In this document: positions 1-13,358 of the stretch, one piece after another
Position numbering within the stretch: the first letter of the stretch is position 1
How the letters are laid out: the number at the start of each line of letters is the position of its first letter
Assembly (NCBI GenBank): GCA_029242085.1
Contig: JAQWUP010000035.1
Coordinates: 1-62,045, forward strand
Length of the DNA: 62,045 bases
DNA from: Porticoccaceae bacterium
GTDB lineage: Bacteria; Pseudomonadota; Gammaproteobacteria; Pseudomonadales; Porticoccaceae
Direction: 5' to 3'
Notes under the pieces: model-generated
Database searches by the model: none
What the model was told of the DNA's origin: nothing
What the model saw: only the letters and a program-made list of their open reading frames with translations
Program-made: the position numbers and the translations under genes

Positions 1-141
1 ACCGAGGGAAAGGGCGTCTGTGGCATCTATACTGAAGATGTAGCAGAGACGAAAGCGGCAGTAGTAAACCAGTATTCGATGGACCATCAGCATCCGCTTC
101 TGTGTGAAGTAGAACCCTGTAACGACGACGAAGAGTCATAG
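1..141 (+). CDS. clpS: ClpS, ATP-dependent Clp protease adaptor (5'-truncated)
   Basis: The first 141 bases are an open frame that enters from outside the window and ends at TAG. It encodes the last 46 residues of ClpS. The conserved segment [16 protein letters not shown] is visible, as is the hydrophobic HPLLCEVE strand of the ClpS fold, followed by an acidic tail. ClpS binds N-terminal destabilising residues and delivers those substrates to the N-domain of ClpA. The stop codon lies two bases before the clpA start, so the two genes are almost certainly cotranscribed. The substrate-binding part and the start lie upstream of the window. Confidence 0.93.
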   Translation, partial: TEGKGVCGIYTEDVAETKAAVVNQYSMDHQHPLLCEVEPCNDDEES

Positions 142-143
142 AT

Positions 144-2420
144 ATGTTAAGTAGAGAGCTTGAAGTCACCCTTAATCTGGCATTTAAAAACGCACGTGAG
201 AAACGTCATGAATTTATGACCGTAGAGCACCTGCTCCTGGCACTATTGGACGACGCATCTGCATCCAATGTGCTCAAAGCCTGTGGCGCTGACTTAGCCA
301 TATTGCGTCAGGACCTGGTCGAGTTTATTGACTCGACAATGCCAACCATTCCAGAAACACAGTTAGAACAAGAGACGCAGCCCACACACGGCTTTCAGCG
401 TGTCTTGCAGCGCGCTGTTTTTCAGGTTAACTCCGCCAATCATAGTGAAGTGATGGGCGCCAATGTGGTAGTAGCCATCTTTAGCGAGCAGGAGAGTCAG
501 GCAGTGTATTTCCTGCGCCTGCAAAATGTTGCGCGCATTGATGTGGTCAATTATATCTCCCACGGTATCTCCAAATATGTCGATCAGGCCGAGCAGGGAC
601 CGGATCAGCATGAGCCGACCGGTGAGGAGAGCGCTCGCGGCGAAGGCCAAGAGGAGAGCTTACTGCAGCAGTTTGCCGTCAACCTAAATGAGCAGGCACG
701 CCTCGGACTGGTAGACCCTCTGATCGGCCGCGATGAAGAAGTTGAGCGCGTGAGTCAGATACTAATACGACGACGCAAGAACAACCCATTGTTAGTGGGT
801 GAATCCGGTGTTGGTAAAACCGCTATCGCCGAGGGCCTGGCTAAACTTATTATTGAAGAAAATGTGCCGGAGCCGATGCTCGATAGCACCGTTTATTCGC
901 TAGATATGGGTTCGCTTCTAGCGGGCACCAAGTATCGCGGTGACTTTGAAAAGCGTCTCAAAGGCATTATTGCGGAACTGATGACTAAGGAAAAATCAGT
1001 TCTATTTATTGATGAAATTCATACCATTATCGGTGCGGGTGCCGCCTCTGGTGGCGTTATGGACGCATCAAATCTGCTCAAGCCGTTACTGTCGTCAGGA
1101 CAGTTGCGCTGCATAGGTTCGACAACCTATCAAGAGTATCGCGGTATCTTCGAGAAAGACCATGCACTGTCACGTCGCTTCCAGAAAATTGATGTGCCAG
1201 AGCCAAGCATTGATGAGACCTACCAGATACTCAAAGGGCTCAAATCGCGTTTTGAAGATCACCATGATCTCAAGTTCACCAATCCGGCCCTTAAGATCGC
1301 CGCCGAGTTATCTGCGCGCCATATCAATGATCGCTTTCTGCCCGACAAAGCTATCGATGTTATCGATGAAGCCGGTGCTTATCAGCGCCTGCAGCCTGAA
1401 AGTAAACGCAAGAAGACCATCGGTGTCAGCGATATTGAGCTGGTGATCTCGAAGATTGCGCGGATTCCCGCCAAAAGCGTGTCCAGTTCGGACAAGGCGC
1501 AGCTCAAAGGACTGGCTGAGAAGCTCAAGATGGTGGTATTTGGGCAGGATCCGGCGATTGATGCACTGTCTACTTCGATTAAGTTAGCGCGCGCAGGACT
1601 GCGAGATGGCAGCAAGCCGATTGGAAACTTCCTATTTGCCGGACCAACCGGTGTGGGTAAAACAGAAGTCAGCCGTCAGTTAGCCAATGTTCTGGGTGTT
1701 GAGTTAGTGCGTTTCGATATGTCCGAGTACATGGAGCGCCACACCGTGTCACGCCTTATTGGTGCACCTCCAGGCTATGTGGGCTATGACCAGGGCGGAC
1801 TACTGACTGAAGCGGTCAACAAACAGCCCCATTCGGTTATTCTGCTCGATGAAGTCGAGAAGGCCCATCCAGATGTATTTAATCTGCTGCTGCAGGTTAT
1901 GGATCACGGTACATTAACCGACAATAACGGCCGCAAAGCTGACTTCCGCAATGTGATCCTGATTATGACGACCAATGCCGGTGCCGAGTTAATGAGTCGC
2001 GCGTCAATGGGCTTTGCCGATCAGAACCATCAAACCGATGGTATGGAAGCGATCAAGAAAATGTTCACTCCAGAGTTCCGCAATCGTCTCGATAGCATTG
2101 TGCAGTTTGGCGAGTTGACGATGGATGTTATCAAAACAGTGGTCGACAAGTTCCTGGTCCAGCTGCAGCTGCAACTCGATGAGAAGAAGGTATTTCTCGA
2201 TGTTGATGACGAGGCCCGCGAATGGCTGGCCAGCAATGGTTACGACGCCAAAATGGGCGCGCGGCCGATGGACAGGCTGATTCAAGAGAAGATCAAAAAG
2301 CCACTGGCTGAGGAAGTCTTGTTTGGCGGTCTTTCAGAGAAGGGTGGTACCGTCTTTATCAGTGTCGAAGATAACGAGCTGGTGGTAGCAACAGAGCCAA
2401 AGACAGCAGTGCCTGCTTAA
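144..2420 (+). CDS. clpA: ClpA, ATP-binding subunit of ClpAP protease
   Basis: A 758-residue class I Hsp100 unfoldase that feeds substrates to the ClpP peptidase. Residues 1-145 form the double Clp N-domain that docks ClpS. The first AAA+ module carries Walker A GESGVGKT at 219-226 and Walker B LFIDEIHT. The second carries Walker A GPTGVGKT at 500-507, Walker [14 protein letters not shown] and the ClpP-binding D2 small domain. The middle linker is short, as expected of ClpA rather than ClpB. With the bpt and aat transferases just downstream on the other strand, the locus encodes both N-degron writing and reading. Length is normal for ClpA and the frame is intact. Confidence 0.97.
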   Translation: MLSRELEVTLNLAFKNAREKRHEFMTVEHLLLALLDDASASNVLKACGADLAILRQDLVEFIDSTMPTIPETQLEQETQPTHGFQRVLQRAVFQVNSANHSEVMGANVVVAIFSEQESQAVYFLRLQNVARIDVVNYISHGISKYVDQAEQGPDQHEPTGEESARGEGQEESLLQQFAVNLNEQARLGLVDPLIGRDEEVERVSQILIRRRKNNPLLVGESGVGKTAIAEGLAKLIIEENVPEPMLDSTVYSLDMGSLLAGTKYRGDFEKRLKGIIAELMTKEKSVLFIDEIHTIIGAGAASGGVMDASNLLKPLLSSGQLRCIGSTTYQEYRGIFEKDHALSRRFQKIDVPEPSIDETYQILKGLKSRFEDHHDLKFTNPALKIAAELSARHINDRFLPDKAIDVIDEAGAYQRLQPESKRKKTIGVSDIELVISKIARIPAKSVSSSDKAQLKGLAEKLKMVVFGQDPAIDALSTSIKLARAGLRDGSKPIGNFLFAGPTGVGKTEVSRQLANVLGVELVRFDMSEYMERHTVSRLIGAPPGYVGYDQGGLLTEAVNKQPHSVILLDEVEKAHPDVFNLLLQVMDHGTLTDNNGRKADFRNVILIMTTNAGAELMSRASMGFADQNHQTDGMEAIKKMFTPEFRNRLDSIVQFGELTMDVIKTVVDKFLVQLQLQLDEKKVFLDVDDEAREWLASNGYDAKMGARPMDRLIQEKIKKPLAEEVLFGGLSEKGGTVFISVEDNELVVATEPKTAVPA

Positions 2421-2445
2421 TTAGAGGGCCGCTTGATAAACACAG

Positions 2446-2480
2446 CGAGATAGTCAGAGGTAATCTGCTATCTCGTTTTT
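2446..2480 (+). terminator. Intrinsic terminator after clpA
   Basis: CGAGATAG at 2446-2453 pairs perfectly with CTATCTCG at 2468-2475, and CAGA/TCTG extends the stem inside after one mismatch. TTTTT follows at 2476-2480. It lies 25 bases after the clpA stop, between convergent clpA and infA, and the T tract orients it for clpA. Confidence 0.85.
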
Positions 2481-2490
2481 GATTCAGTCT

Positions 2491-2709
2491 CTAGCGCTCG
2501 CGGAAAGTAATGCGGCCCTTGGTCAGATCGTAAGGTGTCATTTCAACCTTAACCTTGTCACCCGTTAGAATACGGATGTAATGCTTACGCATCTTGCCCG
2601 AGATATGGGCAATAATGGTGTGACCATTTTCCAGTTTGACCTTGAAAGTGGTGTTTGGCAGGGTATCGACAACCTCGCCTTCAAACTCAATATGTTCTTC
2701 CTTCGCCAT
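2491..2709 (-). CDS. infA: Translation initiation factor IF-1
   Basis: A 72-residue protein of exactly the usual IF-1 length, a single S1/OB-fold domain. The recognisable core is [20 protein letters not shown] near the start and [20 protein letters not shown] near the end. IF-1 binds the A site of the 30S subunit and helps IF-2 and IF-3 select the initiator tRNA. It is the last gene of the leftward series trxB-aat-bpt-infA and converges on clpA. The placement next to clpA and the aminoacyl-transferase genes is the usual one in Pseudomonas-like gammaproteobacteria. Confidence 0.97.
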   Translation of the reverse strand: MAKEEHIEFEGEVVDTLPNTTFKVKLENGHTIIAHISGKMRKHYIRILTGDKVKVEMTPYDLTKGRITFRER

Positions 2710-2772
2710 ACGCTTATTTTCATGCCTGTAAAAAAGGGCGCAGTTTGCCCTAAAACGCCCGCCATAGCAAAG

Positions 2773-3495
2773 TCATTCGCTTATCTGCCAAGTATTTTCC
2801 TGCAGTAACTCAAGCGGCCTGTAGTTGGTTTTGTAGCTCATCTTTTGGCAGTCGGCAATCCAGTACCCCAGATACAGATATCCCATGCCCAATTGCTGCG
2901 CCAGGCTAATCTGAAATAGCACTGCTAGGGTACCCAGACTGCGGGGTGATTCCAGCGGATCGAAGTAGGTATAGATAGCGGAAAGCGCATTGGGCAGCAC
3001 ATCGACGACAGCACAGCCTATCAACTTGCCATCGACCCTAAACTCCAAAAAATTAGTGCATTCCCAGGGATGACCCAAAAACTGATCGAACTGCTCCCGC
3101 GTCGGCGGGTACATGTCCCCCTCCTGATGACGGCCGCTAATATAGCGATCGTAAATAGGGTAGTGCTCCTCTAAGTCAATCGCATCGCGCTGATTAACCT
3201 GGACATCCGAGTTGCGACTCCAGCAGCGCTTCTGTGAACGATTGCGTTTAAACAGATCAACAGGGATACGCGCTGGCACACAGGCATTACAGCTATGGCA
3301 CATTGGCGAGTAGAGATAGGCGCCACTGCGACGAAAGCCCATAGCGCTCATACGCCCATATAGCGCAGTGTCGATCTCAAGTTCCGGATCGACAAAGGCA
3401 GTTGTGGCTTTTTTGCCGTCCAAGTAACTGCACTCATGCGGCTCGGTAAGCAGCAGTCGGATCTTGCTAATGTCAGGGGAGATATCTCTCGTCAT
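2773..3495 (-). CDS. bpt: Bpt/Ate-type aminoacyl-tRNA--protein transferase (leucyltransferase)
   Basis: A 240-residue member of the bacterial R-transferase family (Ate1-like). It adds leucine (or arginine) from tRNA to N-terminal acidic residues, so that ClpS-ClpA can recognise them. The N-terminal cysteine-containing segment YSPMCHSCNACVPARIPV is diagnostic, and the C-terminal GNAT-like half contains YTYFDPLESPRSLGTLAVL and YLGYWIADCQKMSYKTNYRP. Length equals that of Pseudomonas and Vibrio homologues. The gene is on the same strand as aat, trxB and infA, but 210 bases containing an inverted repeat separate it from aat. The choice of leucine over arginine rests on family knowledge of the gammaproteobacterial Bpt branch. 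Confidence 0.93.
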   Translation of the reverse strand: MTRDISPDISKIRLLLTEPHECSYLDGKKATTAFVDPELEIDTALYGRMSAMGFRRSGAYLYSPMCHSCNACVPARIPVDLFKRNRSQKRCWSRNSDVQVNQRDAIDLEEHYPIYDRYISGRHQEGDMYPPTREQFDQFLGHPWECTNFLEFRVDGKLIGCAVVDVLPNALSAIYTYFDPLESPRSLGTLAVLFQISLAQQLGMGYLYLGYWIADCQKMSYKTNYRPLELLQENTWQISE

Positions 3496-3578
3496 ACTCT
3501 GGACGTCATTAAGGCAATAGTCTTAAGCCTAGTTGATTGTGACGGGTTACTCAATGTTGGTGTGAATTTGGGTTGGTT

Positions 3579-3690
3579 AGATCCTTCGCTGCGCTCAGGC
3601 ACACAGGGTAGGGGCTCAGACGCACAAGGCAGGGGTCAGGGTGACAGAATACCCCGTTATCTTGTCATCCTGAGCGCAGCGAAGGATCTC
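3579..3690. repeat. Inverted dispersed repeat, copy A (bpt-aat gap)
   Basis: The left arm GATCCTTCGCTGCGCTCAGG at about 3580-3599 is the reverse complement of part of the right arm at 3663-3690 (TCCTGAGCGCAGCGAAGGAT). About 60 GC-rich bases separate them. The whole would fold into a long hairpin in RNA. Related arms recur near 11700, 14800 and 21500. It fills most of the 210-base gap, in which no gene is visible. Confidence 0.85.
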
Positions 3691-3705
3691 TCTCAATTAT
3701 CATCT

Positions 3706-4398
3706 CTAAAATATCAGCTCTTTATCAGGCCAACCCAAATCGCGATCACGACAGCCATACAGCACCTCAAGAAAATCACCCCGCGCCACAGCCTGAGCTC
3801 CAACCGACAGCAGATGTGGATTAACAATCTGACAGTCCAACAGTTTAAAACCAGCGCGACTTAACCAATGACACAGATATGCCATCGCTATCTTAGAGCC
3901 ATTAGTCACACCACTAAACATAGACTCACCACAAAACACTCCACCCACAGCGATACCATAGATCCCACCGACCAGATGCTGCTGATCCCAGACCTCTACC
4001 GAGTGGGCCTGACCCAACTGGTGCAGCGCGCAGTAAGCATCAATCATTTCAGGGATGATCCAAGTGCCCAACTCATCGCCTCTGGGGGCAGCACAGGCCT
4101 CAATAACCTGCTCAAAGGCGGTATCGGTAGTAACGCGAAAATTATTTTGCCGCAGGCACTTACGCAGGCTTTTAGACCGATGAAACTGTTCAGGACGAAT
4201 CACGCAGCGAGTCGCTGGGCTCCACCACAGAATGGGATCGTCATCGCTAAACCAAGGAAAAATACCCTGACGATAGGCATCGTTAATAGTGGAGGGGGAG
4301 AGATTGCCACCGACTGCGAGAAGCCCGTCGGGCTCCTCAGCAGCGGTGCAAGGATCAGGAAATTGCGGTTTAACTGAATCCAGTAAATGCAGATTCAT
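3706..4398 (-). CDS. aat: Leucyl/phenylalanyl-tRNA--protein transferase
   Basis: A 230-residue enzyme that attaches Leu or Phe from tRNA to proteins beginning with Lys or Arg, creating primary N-degrons for ClpS-ClpA. Family blocks visible are EPDGLLAVGGNLSP, the YRQGIFPWFSDDDPILWWSP substrate-binding segment, WIIPEMIDAY, and GGIYGIAVGGVFCGESMFS. Its start codon at 4398 directly abuts the trxB stop codon at 4399-4401, so the two are translationally coupled. The C-terminus lies just inside the right arm side of a repeat element, but the protein is of normal length and ends with the usual charged tail. Confidence 0.96.
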   Translation of the reverse strand: MNLHLLDSVKPQFPDPCTAAEEPDGLLAVGGNLSPSTINDAYRQGIFPWFSDDDPILWWSPATRCVIRPEQFHRSKSLRKCLRQNNFRVTTDTAFEQVIEACAAPRGDELGTWIIPEMIDAYCALHQLGQAHSVEVWDQQHLVGGIYGIAVGGVFCGESMFSGVTNGSKIAMAYLCHWLSRAGFKLLDCQIVNPHLLSVGAQAVARGDFLEVLYGCRDRDLGWPDKELIF

Positions 4399-5355
<957 letters not shown>

Positions 5356-5561
5356 TCAATAATAAGGGTTAAAGGATAGCTATCAGGGCAAACCTAGGAC
5401 AGTAACAAATGATGGACGCTATCATAATAAATACTGGCAGCATCGCCAAATAGCTTTTTTATATACCCTAGATAGTTGTCTAATATCAGCCCCAGCAGCA
5501 TGGCGTTTACGAGAGAATAGGCTACAATTGGTCACGCCAAAAATATCAGGGACCTGCGCCG

Positions 5562-7931
5562 TTGAGCACCGACAAAACAAAAATGAACAGATCCACACAG
5601 ATGGACGACAAAGGCGACTCGCGCAGCAAAAGAGTGGTTGCCGAAGGTGCCCTTATCGGCTGGATCGTACTCTGCGTTATTTTACTGCTCGCACTACTCA
5701 GCTACTCCTCAGCTGATCCCGGTTGGTCGCACACAGGCTCACGCGCCGAGGTTGCCAACCTAGTCGGCCCAGCAGGGGCCTGGGTCGCAGACGTCTTCTA
5801 TGCCTTATTTGGCGCGATGGCCTATCTGTTCCCCGTGCTACTGGCCCTGCGTGCATTGCAGATCCTGCGCACGCACTTTCTGCGCGAAGCCGACAACTTT
5901 GATTCGGTTACCTTTATCCTGCGCGTTATCGGCTTTGCTCTAGTGATGATTAGCGCCACCTCCTTGGCCAGCATTCAATATGGCGAACTGGCCACCAGCT
6001 ATCCCATCGGCATAGGCGGCATACTCGGCAGCAAAATTGGCGAAGCCACATTAGCGGTATTTAGCTATACCGGCAGCACCCTGATCTTGTTAGCACTATT
6101 TCTATTTGGCCTAACCGTGTTTGCCGATATCTCATGGATACGCCTGATCGATCAGCTGGGCCTCAAGGCCATAAGCAGCATAGACCGCTTCCGCACCGCC
6201 ATGAGCGCACGCAAAATACGCAACCAAGAAAAGAAACAGGCCGCTGAGGCCATGACCCAGCGCATCACCAAAGTTGAAACCGCGGTGAAAACCAAACAAA
6301 AGCGCGTGCCCCCAACCATACAGGCACCCAAAGCCAAGCCCGTTATCAGCCCCAGAATCGAGCGTGAAAAGCAGCAGACATTGTTCGCCGATAGCGAACT
6401 GGTAGGCACATTGCCACCTATCAACTTACTCGACCCCGCTGACAAAAGCGAAGACACTGGCTACTCCGCAGAGTCATTAGAGCATCTGTCGCGACTGCTG
6501 GAAGTAAAGCTGCAAGACTTCGGTATCAAAGCCGATGTGGTGGAAGTGCTACCGGGCCCAGTGGTAACCCGATTTGAAATTCAACCTGCAGCGGGCGTGA
6601 AAGTCAGCCGCATCAGTGGTCTAGCCAAAGACTTAGCCCGCTCCATGGCCGTAATAAGCGTGCGCGTGGTAGAGGTGATCCCGGGTAAATCTGTTGTCGG
6701 CATAGAAATTCCCAATGAAAAGCGCGAGATGGTGCGTCTAAGCGAAGTACTCTCATCAGAGGCCTACGACCGCTCCAACTCCCCACTGACATTAGCACTG
6801 GGCAATGATATTGCTGGCATACCCACAGTAGCGGACCTAGCACGTATGCCTCACCTGCTCGTCGCGGGCACCACCGGCTCAGGTAAGTCAGTCGGCATTA
6901 ACGCCATGCTGTTAAGCCTACTGTTTAAAGCCTCACCAGAAGAAGTAAGACTTATCCTTATCGATCCAAAGATGTTGGAACTGTCGGTATACGAAGGCAT
7001 CCCCCATCTATTAACCCCCGTTATCACCGATATGAAAGACGCCGCAGGCAGCCTGCGCTGGTGTGTCGGCGAGATGGAGCGGCGCTACAAGCTGATGGCC
7101 GCACTGGGTGTAAGAAATCTCGCGGGCTACAATCGCAAAGTGGAAGATGCCATTAAAGCCGGCAACCCCATTGCCGACCCGCTGTGGGTATTTGATCCTG
7201 CGACCGTAGGCTGGGACGAATCCCAAGAGGCACCAGAAGCCCCCACGTTAGAGACACTACCTTATATAGTGGTAGTGATCGATGAATTTGCCGACATGAT
7301 GATGATCGTCGGCAAAAAGGTCGAGCAGCTAATCGCACGAATAGCGCAGAAAGCTCGAGCTGCCGGCATACACCTAATACTGGCCACCCAGCGGCCATCA
7401 GTCGATGTAATCACCGGCCTAATCAAAGCCAATGTACCGACCAGAATAGCCTTCCAGGTATCATCCAAAATTGACTCCAGAACCATTCTCGATCAAGGCG
7501 GGGCAGAGCAGTTACTCGGCCATGGCGATATGCTGTATCTACCACCGGGCACCAGCGTGCCAGAACGAATTCACGGTGCCTTTGTCGACGATCACGAAGT
7601 GCACAAAGTCGTCGCCGATTGGAAACGTCGCGGCACACCCAACTATCTCGACGAAATAACCGACGAAGCCTCAACCGCCTCCATAGCCGTACCCGGATTT
7701 GATTCAGGCAGCGGTGATGAGGGCAGTGGCGATCCAGAGTCTGATCCACTGTACGATGAGGCCGTAGCCTTTGTACTGGAGAGTCGTAAAGCCTCAATCT
7801 CATCCGTACAGCGCAAGTTGCGTGTGGGGTATAACAGAGCGGCCAGGCTGATCGAGCAGATGGAGGCGGCGGGTGTGGTCAGTCCTATGAGTAGTAATGG
7901 TAGTCGCGAGATATTGTCGCCGCGTTCGTAA
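5562..7931 (+). CDS. ftsK: FtsK DNA translocase
   Basis: A 789-residue, septum-anchored dsDNA pump that resolves chromosome termini with XerCD. Residues about 30-190 hold four hydrophobic membrane segments. A short charged linker follows, much shorter than in E. coli, then the alpha/beta motor with Walker [12 protein letters not shown] and Walker [13 protein letters not shown]. The C-terminal gamma winged helix contains [20 protein letters not shown], which reads KOPS. The start is uncertain: TTG at 5562 has an AGGGA about ten bases upstream, while ATG at 5583 and 5601 are in frame with weaker ribosome sites. The position next to lolA-rarA-serS is conserved. Confidence 0.96.
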   Translation: MSTDKTKMNRSTQMDDKGDSRSKRVVAEGALIGWIVLCVILLLALLSYSSADPGWSHTGSRAEVANLVGPAGAWVADVFYALFGAMAYLFPVLLALRALQILRTHFLREADNFDSVTFILRVIGFALVMISATSLASIQYGELATSYPIGIGGILGSKIGEATLAVFSYTGSTLILLALFLFGLTVFADISWIRLIDQLGLKAISSIDRFRTAMSARKIRNQEKKQAAEAMTQRITKVETAVKTKQKRVPPTIQAPKAKPVISPRIEREKQQTLFADSELVGTLPPINLLDPADKSEDTGYSAESLEHLSRLLEVKLQDFGIKADVVEVLPGPVVTRFEIQPAAGVKVSRISGLAKDLARSMAVISVRVVEVIPGKSVVGIEIPNEKREMVRLSEVLSSEAYDRSNSPLTLALGNDIAGIPTVADLARMPHLLVAGTTGSGKSVGINAMLLSLLFKASPEEVRLILIDPKMLELSVYEGIPHLLTPVITDMKDAAGSLRWCVGEMERRYKLMAALGVRNLAGYNRKVEDAIKAGNPIADPLWVFDPATVGWDESQEAPEAPTLETLPYIVVVIDEFADMMMIVGKKVEQLIARIAQKARAAGIHLILATQRPSVDVITGLIKANVPTRIAFQVSSKIDSRTILDQGGAEQLLGHGDMLYLPPGTSVPERIHGAFVDDHEVHKVVADWKRRGTPNYLDEITDEASTASIAVPGFDSGSGDEGSGDPESDPLYDEAVAFVLESRKASISSVQRKLRVGYNRAARLIEQMEAAGVVSPMSSNGSREILSPRS

Positions 7932-7941
7932 TAAGGAATCT

Positions 7942-7980
7942 CAGCTGGGAGCTCGACAACAAATTCTCGAGCTCCGTCAG
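7942..7980. other. Strong hairpin between ftsK and lolA
   Basis: GGAGCTCGA at 7948-7956 and TCGAGCTCC at 7967-7975 form a perfect 9-bp stem with a ten-base loop, extended by CTG/CAG after a two-base bulge. No T tract follows, so it is not a canonical intrinsic terminator. It may protect the ftsK mRNA 3' end or tune lolA expression. The remainder of the 134-base gap shows nothing recognisable. Confidence 0.55.
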
Positions 7981-8065
7981 CACTAGTAGTTAGTGTGGCC
8001 ACCCCAAACCCTGTAAACTCCACCTATACCGACATGAAGTCCCTAGCCCCCGAGACAAAACCAAT

Positions 8066-8689
8066 ATGCGCCGAATCAAATCCATCGCTGCAACTCTATG
8101 CCTGCTGGCCAGCTTCAACACCCAAGCCGGTGGCACCCCAGAAGATATCCAACAGCTGCGCGATCTATTGCAACCCATCACTAGTCTGTCAGCCCAGTTC
8201 GAGCAACAGATCACCGACGCCAATGGCTTTGAGATGCAAACCTCTACAGGTCTGTTTCAAGTTGCCCAACCCAATAACCTGCGCTGGATTGTTTCTGAGC
8301 CTATGCCCCAGCAGGTGATCTCGGATGGTGTAACACTTTGGCTGTATGACCCCGACCTTGAGCAGGTAATTATTCAACCCTTTGACGCCAATATTGAGTC
8401 CACGCCCGCCATGTTGTTTTCTGGCAATTTGGATGAGCTGGACAGCGCTTACTTCATTTTGGAATCATCGGAAGGCGTATTTGAGCTTACGCCTGAGCAG
8501 GGCGGTAGTTTATTTTCGTCGCTGCAAATTAGCTTTTTTAATGCGGTTCCTACTGGGATGTCGCTGACTGATAATCTGGGGCAGGTAACGCGCATTACGC
8601 TGTCTGAGGTAGTTTACAATCCAGGGCTACCCGCTGAGTTGTTTGTATTTGATATTCCTGGAGGCATTGATGTGATTCGCAATGACTGA
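8066..8689 (+). CDS. lolA: Outer-membrane lipoprotein carrier LolA
   Basis: A 207-residue periplasmic chaperone that takes lipoproteins from LolCDE and passes them to LolB. A signal peptide is clear: a basic start followed by [15 protein letters not shown], with probable cleavage after about residue 21. The mature part has the LolA pattern, with [20 protein letters not shown] near the start, [16 protein letters not shown], and [15 protein letters not shown]. The start is ATG at 8066, with a poor ribosome site. The last eight bases overlap rarA, and the ftsK-lolA-rarA order is conserved in gammaproteobacteria. Confidence 0.94.
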   Translation: MRRIKSIAATLCLLASFNTQAGGTPEDIQQLRDLLQPITSLSAQFEQQITDANGFEMQTSTGLFQVAQPNNLRWIVSEPMPQQVISDGVTLWLYDPDLEQVIIQPFDANIESTPAMLFSGNLDELDSAYFILESSEGVFELTPEQGGSLFSSLQISFFNAVPTGMSLTDNLGQVTRITLSEVVYNPGLPAELFVFDIPGGIDVIRND

Positions 8690-10013
8690 CTTGTTTAGTC
8701 AACAGGTGTATCAACCGCTGGCGGCGCGTATGCGGCCCAGTACGCTTGATGGCTTCTATGGTCAGCAGCATCTAATTGGCCCGGGCAAGCCTTTGCGTGA
8801 GGCGATTGAGAGTGAAACTCTGCACTCGATGATTTTCTGGGGTCCGCCTGGAGTGGGCAAAACCACCTTGGCAAAGATTATTGCGGCCTCTGCCGATGCA
8901 CACTTTGAGAGTATTTCGGCAGTACTATCTGGAGTGAAGGAGATTCGGGCATCGATTGCCAAGGCGGAGGAGCAGCGTGATCTGCGTGGCCGTAAAACTA
9001 TTCTGTTTGTGGATGAGGTACACCGTTTTAATAAGTCGCAGCAGGATGCATTTTTGCCCTTTGTTGAAGATGGCACTGTGGTGTTTATTGGTGCCACTAC
9101 CGAGAATCCGTCCTTTGAGTTAAATAATGCATTGCTCTCGCGCTGTCGGGTCTATGTGCTGAAGAGTTTGGATGCAGAGCAAATTAAGATTGTGATTCAG
9201 CAGGCTCTGGCGGATGGCGAGTCTGGTCTGGGCACAGGCAAGTTACAGCTGGATAAGGCGGCATTGGATTTATTGGCCAATGCGGCAGATGGTGATGCTC
9301 GGCGCGCGCTGAATCTGTTAGAGATTGCCAATGACTTGGCAACGGATCAGGACGATGCTGCGGTAATTGATGCGGCTGTGCTGGAGCAGGTATTAGTGGG
9401 TGACACGCGGCGCTTTGATAAGGGCGGTGAGTATTTTTATGATCAAATTTCTGCTCTGCATAAGTCGGTGCGTGGCTCTTCCCCCGATGCGGCGTTGTAT
9501 TGGCTGTGCCGTATGCTGGATGGCGGCTGCGATCCGCTGTATATTGCGCGCCGCGTGGCGCGTATTGCCACTGAGGATATTGGCAATGCCGATCCTCGGG
9601 CGCTGGAGTTGGCTTTAAATGCCTGGAATATTCAAGAGCGCCTCGGCAGCCCGGAAGGTGAGTTGGCCTTGGCTCAGGCGGTGACCTACTGTGCCGTTGC
9701 CGCCAAGAGCAATGCGGTCTATAGCGCCTTTAAGGCAACCATGGCCGACGTGCAGTCGCTGCCCAGTTACGAGGTGCCGATGCATCTGCGCAATGCGCCG
9801 ACCAAGCTGATGAAAGAGATGGATTACGGTAAGGATTATAGATACGCCCACAATGAACAGGACGCCTATGCGGCTGGGGAGCGTTATCTGCCCGATGAGC
9901 TGGCGGATAAACAGTATTATTTCCCGACCGATAATGGCCTGGAAAAACAAATTAGCGAGAAGCTGGCATACCTGCGGTCGCTGGATTCTCAACAGCAAAC
10001 AGATAAGGATTAA
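8682..10013 (+). CDS. rarA: RarA (MgsA) replication-associated recombination ATPase
   Basis: A 443-residue AAA+ ATPase of the RarA/WRNIP1 family, acting at stalled replication forks. It shows [20 protein letters not shown] near the start, Walker [14 protein letters not shown], Walker [22 protein letters not shown], sensor 1 [12 protein letters not shown] and the C-terminal tetramerisation domain with [20 protein letters not shown]. Length matches the family. It overlaps lolA by eight bases, and crcB starts four bases after its stop, so the genes form a tight operon. Confidence 0.96.
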   Translation: MTDLFSQQVYQPLAARMRPSTLDGFYGQQHLIGPGKPLREAIESETLHSMIFWGPPGVGKTTLAKIIAASADAHFESISAVLSGVKEIRASIAKAEEQRDLRGRKTILFVDEVHRFNKSQQDAFLPFVEDGTVVFIGATTENPSFELNNALLSRCRVYVLKSLDAEQIKIVIQQALADGESGLGTGKLQLDKAALDLLANAADGDARRALNLLEIANDLATDQDDAAVIDAAVLEQVLVGDTRRFDKGGEYFYDQISALHKSVRGSSPDAALYWLCRMLDGGCDPLYIARRVARIATEDIGNADPRALELALNAWNIQERLGSPEGELALAQAVTYCAVAAKSNAVYSAFKATMADVQSLPSYEVPMHLRNAPTKLMKEMDYGKDYRYAHNEQDAYAAGERYLPDELADKQYYFPTDNGLEKQISEKLAYLRSLDSQQQTDKD

Positions 10014-10016
10014 CCC

Positions 10017-11694
<1,678 letters not shown>

Positions 11695-11698
11695 AGTA

Positions 11699-11850
11699 GG
11701 GTTATCCTGAGAGAGCAAAGCGAACCGAAGGACCTGGTGATGCTGTAGAAGGGATCACCGAATATAGAGGGATGATCGAGCTCAGGGGGATTACCCCAGA
11801 CGGACCCACCCAAACAAAAACATGTCATCCTGAGCGAAGCGAAGGATCTC
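11699..11850. repeat. Dispersed repeat, copy B (serS-cysG gap)
   Basis: Two related arms lie in the same orientation. One at about 11704-11734 is TCCTGAGAGAGCAAAGCGAA followed by CCGAAGGA. The other at 11823-11850 contains TCCTGAGCGAAGCGAAGGAT. They occupy the ends of the 177-base gap between serS and cysG. No gene or terminator is recognisable in the intervening bases. The arms match copies A and C elsewhere in the window. Confidence 0.8.
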
Positions 11851-11871
11851 TAGGAGCCAGCAACAAACCCC

Positions 11872-13323
11872 ATGGATTACCTACCACTTTTTCACAACCT
11901 CAAAGGCCGCCGCATTGTTGTGGTAGGCGGCGGTGAAATCGCCCTGCGCAAAGTTCGCCTTGTTCAGGAAGCCGGCGCACTCATCACCATTATCGCCAAA
12001 GACTACTGCCCAGACCTGCTGGAGATGGATGCAAAAGATAGTGTTGACGGCTGTAATGGCCTTGAGCTCATCACTGCATCCTACCAACACAAGCATCTTT
12101 TAGCCTACCCAGATACAGTGATGGTCATTGCCGCAACCAATGACCGCGACCTAAACCGTCTGGTATCCGAACATGCTCAGGCGGCCAATATGCTTTCTAA
12201 TGTAGTGGACGATCCTGGGTTCTCAACAGTAATATTCCCGTCCATTGTCGACCGTTCACCTATTCAGGTGGCCATCTCTAGCGGTGGTGATGCACCTGTA
12301 TTAGTGCGCTTGCTGCGCACCCGTTTTGAAAGCTTGCTGCCTGCTGGCATGGCCAAACTAGGCGCCTTGGCCGGAAGCTTTCGCGAGCGGGTTAAAGACA
12401 AGTTTTCCAATGGCGCTGATCGCAAGGCCTTTTGGGAAGAGGTGTTTTACGGGCCTATTGCTGAGCAGGCCTATACCAATAATCTCGATGAGGCTGAACG
12501 CCTTTTAGCTGACAAGCTTGAGAGCGCCGAGGAATTTAAAACCGGCGAGGTCTACCTAGTGGGCGGTGGTCCAGGTGACCCTGATCTGCTGACCTTTAAG
12601 GCGCTGCGCCTGATGCAGCAGGCAGATATTGTACTCTACGATCGGCTGGTATCCCCCGAGGTGCTAAATCTGGTGCGCCGTGATGCCACGCGTATCTATG
12701 TGGGCAAAACCGCCGGGGACCATCCGGTAACTCAAGATAATATTAACCAGAAGCTGGTCGACTATGCTCTTGAGGGCAATCGTGTGGTGCGGCTTAAGGG
12801 CGGTGATCCGTTTATCTTTGGTCGCGGCGGCGAAGAGATTGAAACACTGGCCGAGCACGGTATTTCGTTTCAGGTGGTGCCCGGAATTACAGCAGCGTCT
12901 GGCTGTGCCAGCTATGCGGGTATTCCGCTGACTCACCGTGACCATGCTCAGTCGGTGCGCTTTATTACCGGTCATATGCGCGGCGGCAAACGAGATTTAA
13001 ATTGGCCCGAACTGGTGCTGCCCAATCAAACTTTGGTTTTTTATATGGGGTTAAGTGGCATGGAAGCTATCTGCCAGGGGCTTATAGATAATGGTTTGGA
13101 TGCCAGTACGCCGGCAGCACTAATTGAGAAGGGTACTACTGATGCACAGCAGGTATTTACCGGTGATTTGAATACTTTGCCCAGCATTGTTCGCGAGGCT
13201 GGCCCCAAGGCCCCGACCCTAATTATTGTCGGCCATGTGGTGAGCCTGCAAAGTAAACTCACTTGGTTTAATAACCCTGACAGCAAGCTGGAAGGGGTGA
13301 TTAACAAGAATAATGAGTCCTAG
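11872..13323 (+). CDS. cysG: Sirohaem synthase CysG (multifunctional)
   Basis: A 483-residue fusion enzyme that makes sirohaem for sulfite and nitrite reductases from uroporphyrinogen III. The N-terminal dehydrogenase/ferrochelatase domain (about 1-210) has the NAD-binding VVVGGGEIALRKVRLVQEAG. The C-terminal methyltransferase domain has YLVGGGPGDPDLLTFKAL, RLKGGDPFIFGRGGEE, and VVPGITAASGCASYAGIPLTHR. Length and domain order equal those of E. coli and Pseudomonas CysG. The location after serS is conserved in Pseudomonas. It fits functionally with cysH and cysB further along the window. Confidence 0.97.
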   Translation: MDYLPLFHNLKGRRIVVVGGGEIALRKVRLVQEAGALITIIAKDYCPDLLEMDAKDSVDGCNGLELITASYQHKHLLAYPDTVMVIAATNDRDLNRLVSEHAQAANMLSNVVDDPGFSTVIFPSIVDRSPIQVAISSGGDAPVLVRLLRTRFESLLPAGMAKLGALAGSFRERVKDKFSNGADRKAFWEEVFYGPIAEQAYTNNLDEAERLLADKLESAEEFKTGEVYLVGGGPGDPDLLTFKALRLMQQADIVLYDRLVSPEVLNLVRRDATRIYVGKTAGDHPVTQDNINQKLVDYALEGNRVVRLKGGDPFIFGRGGEEIETLAEHGISFQVVPGITAASGCASYAGIPLTHRDHAQSVRFITGHMRGGKRDLNWPELVLPNQTLVFYMGLSGMEAICQGLIDNGLDASTPAALIEKGTTDAQQVFTGDLNTLPSIVREAGPKAPTLIIVGHVVSLQSKLTWFNNPDSKLEGVINKNNES

Positions 13324-13358
13324 TAACGGATTTGAGAGTACGGATTTGAGGGTTAGGT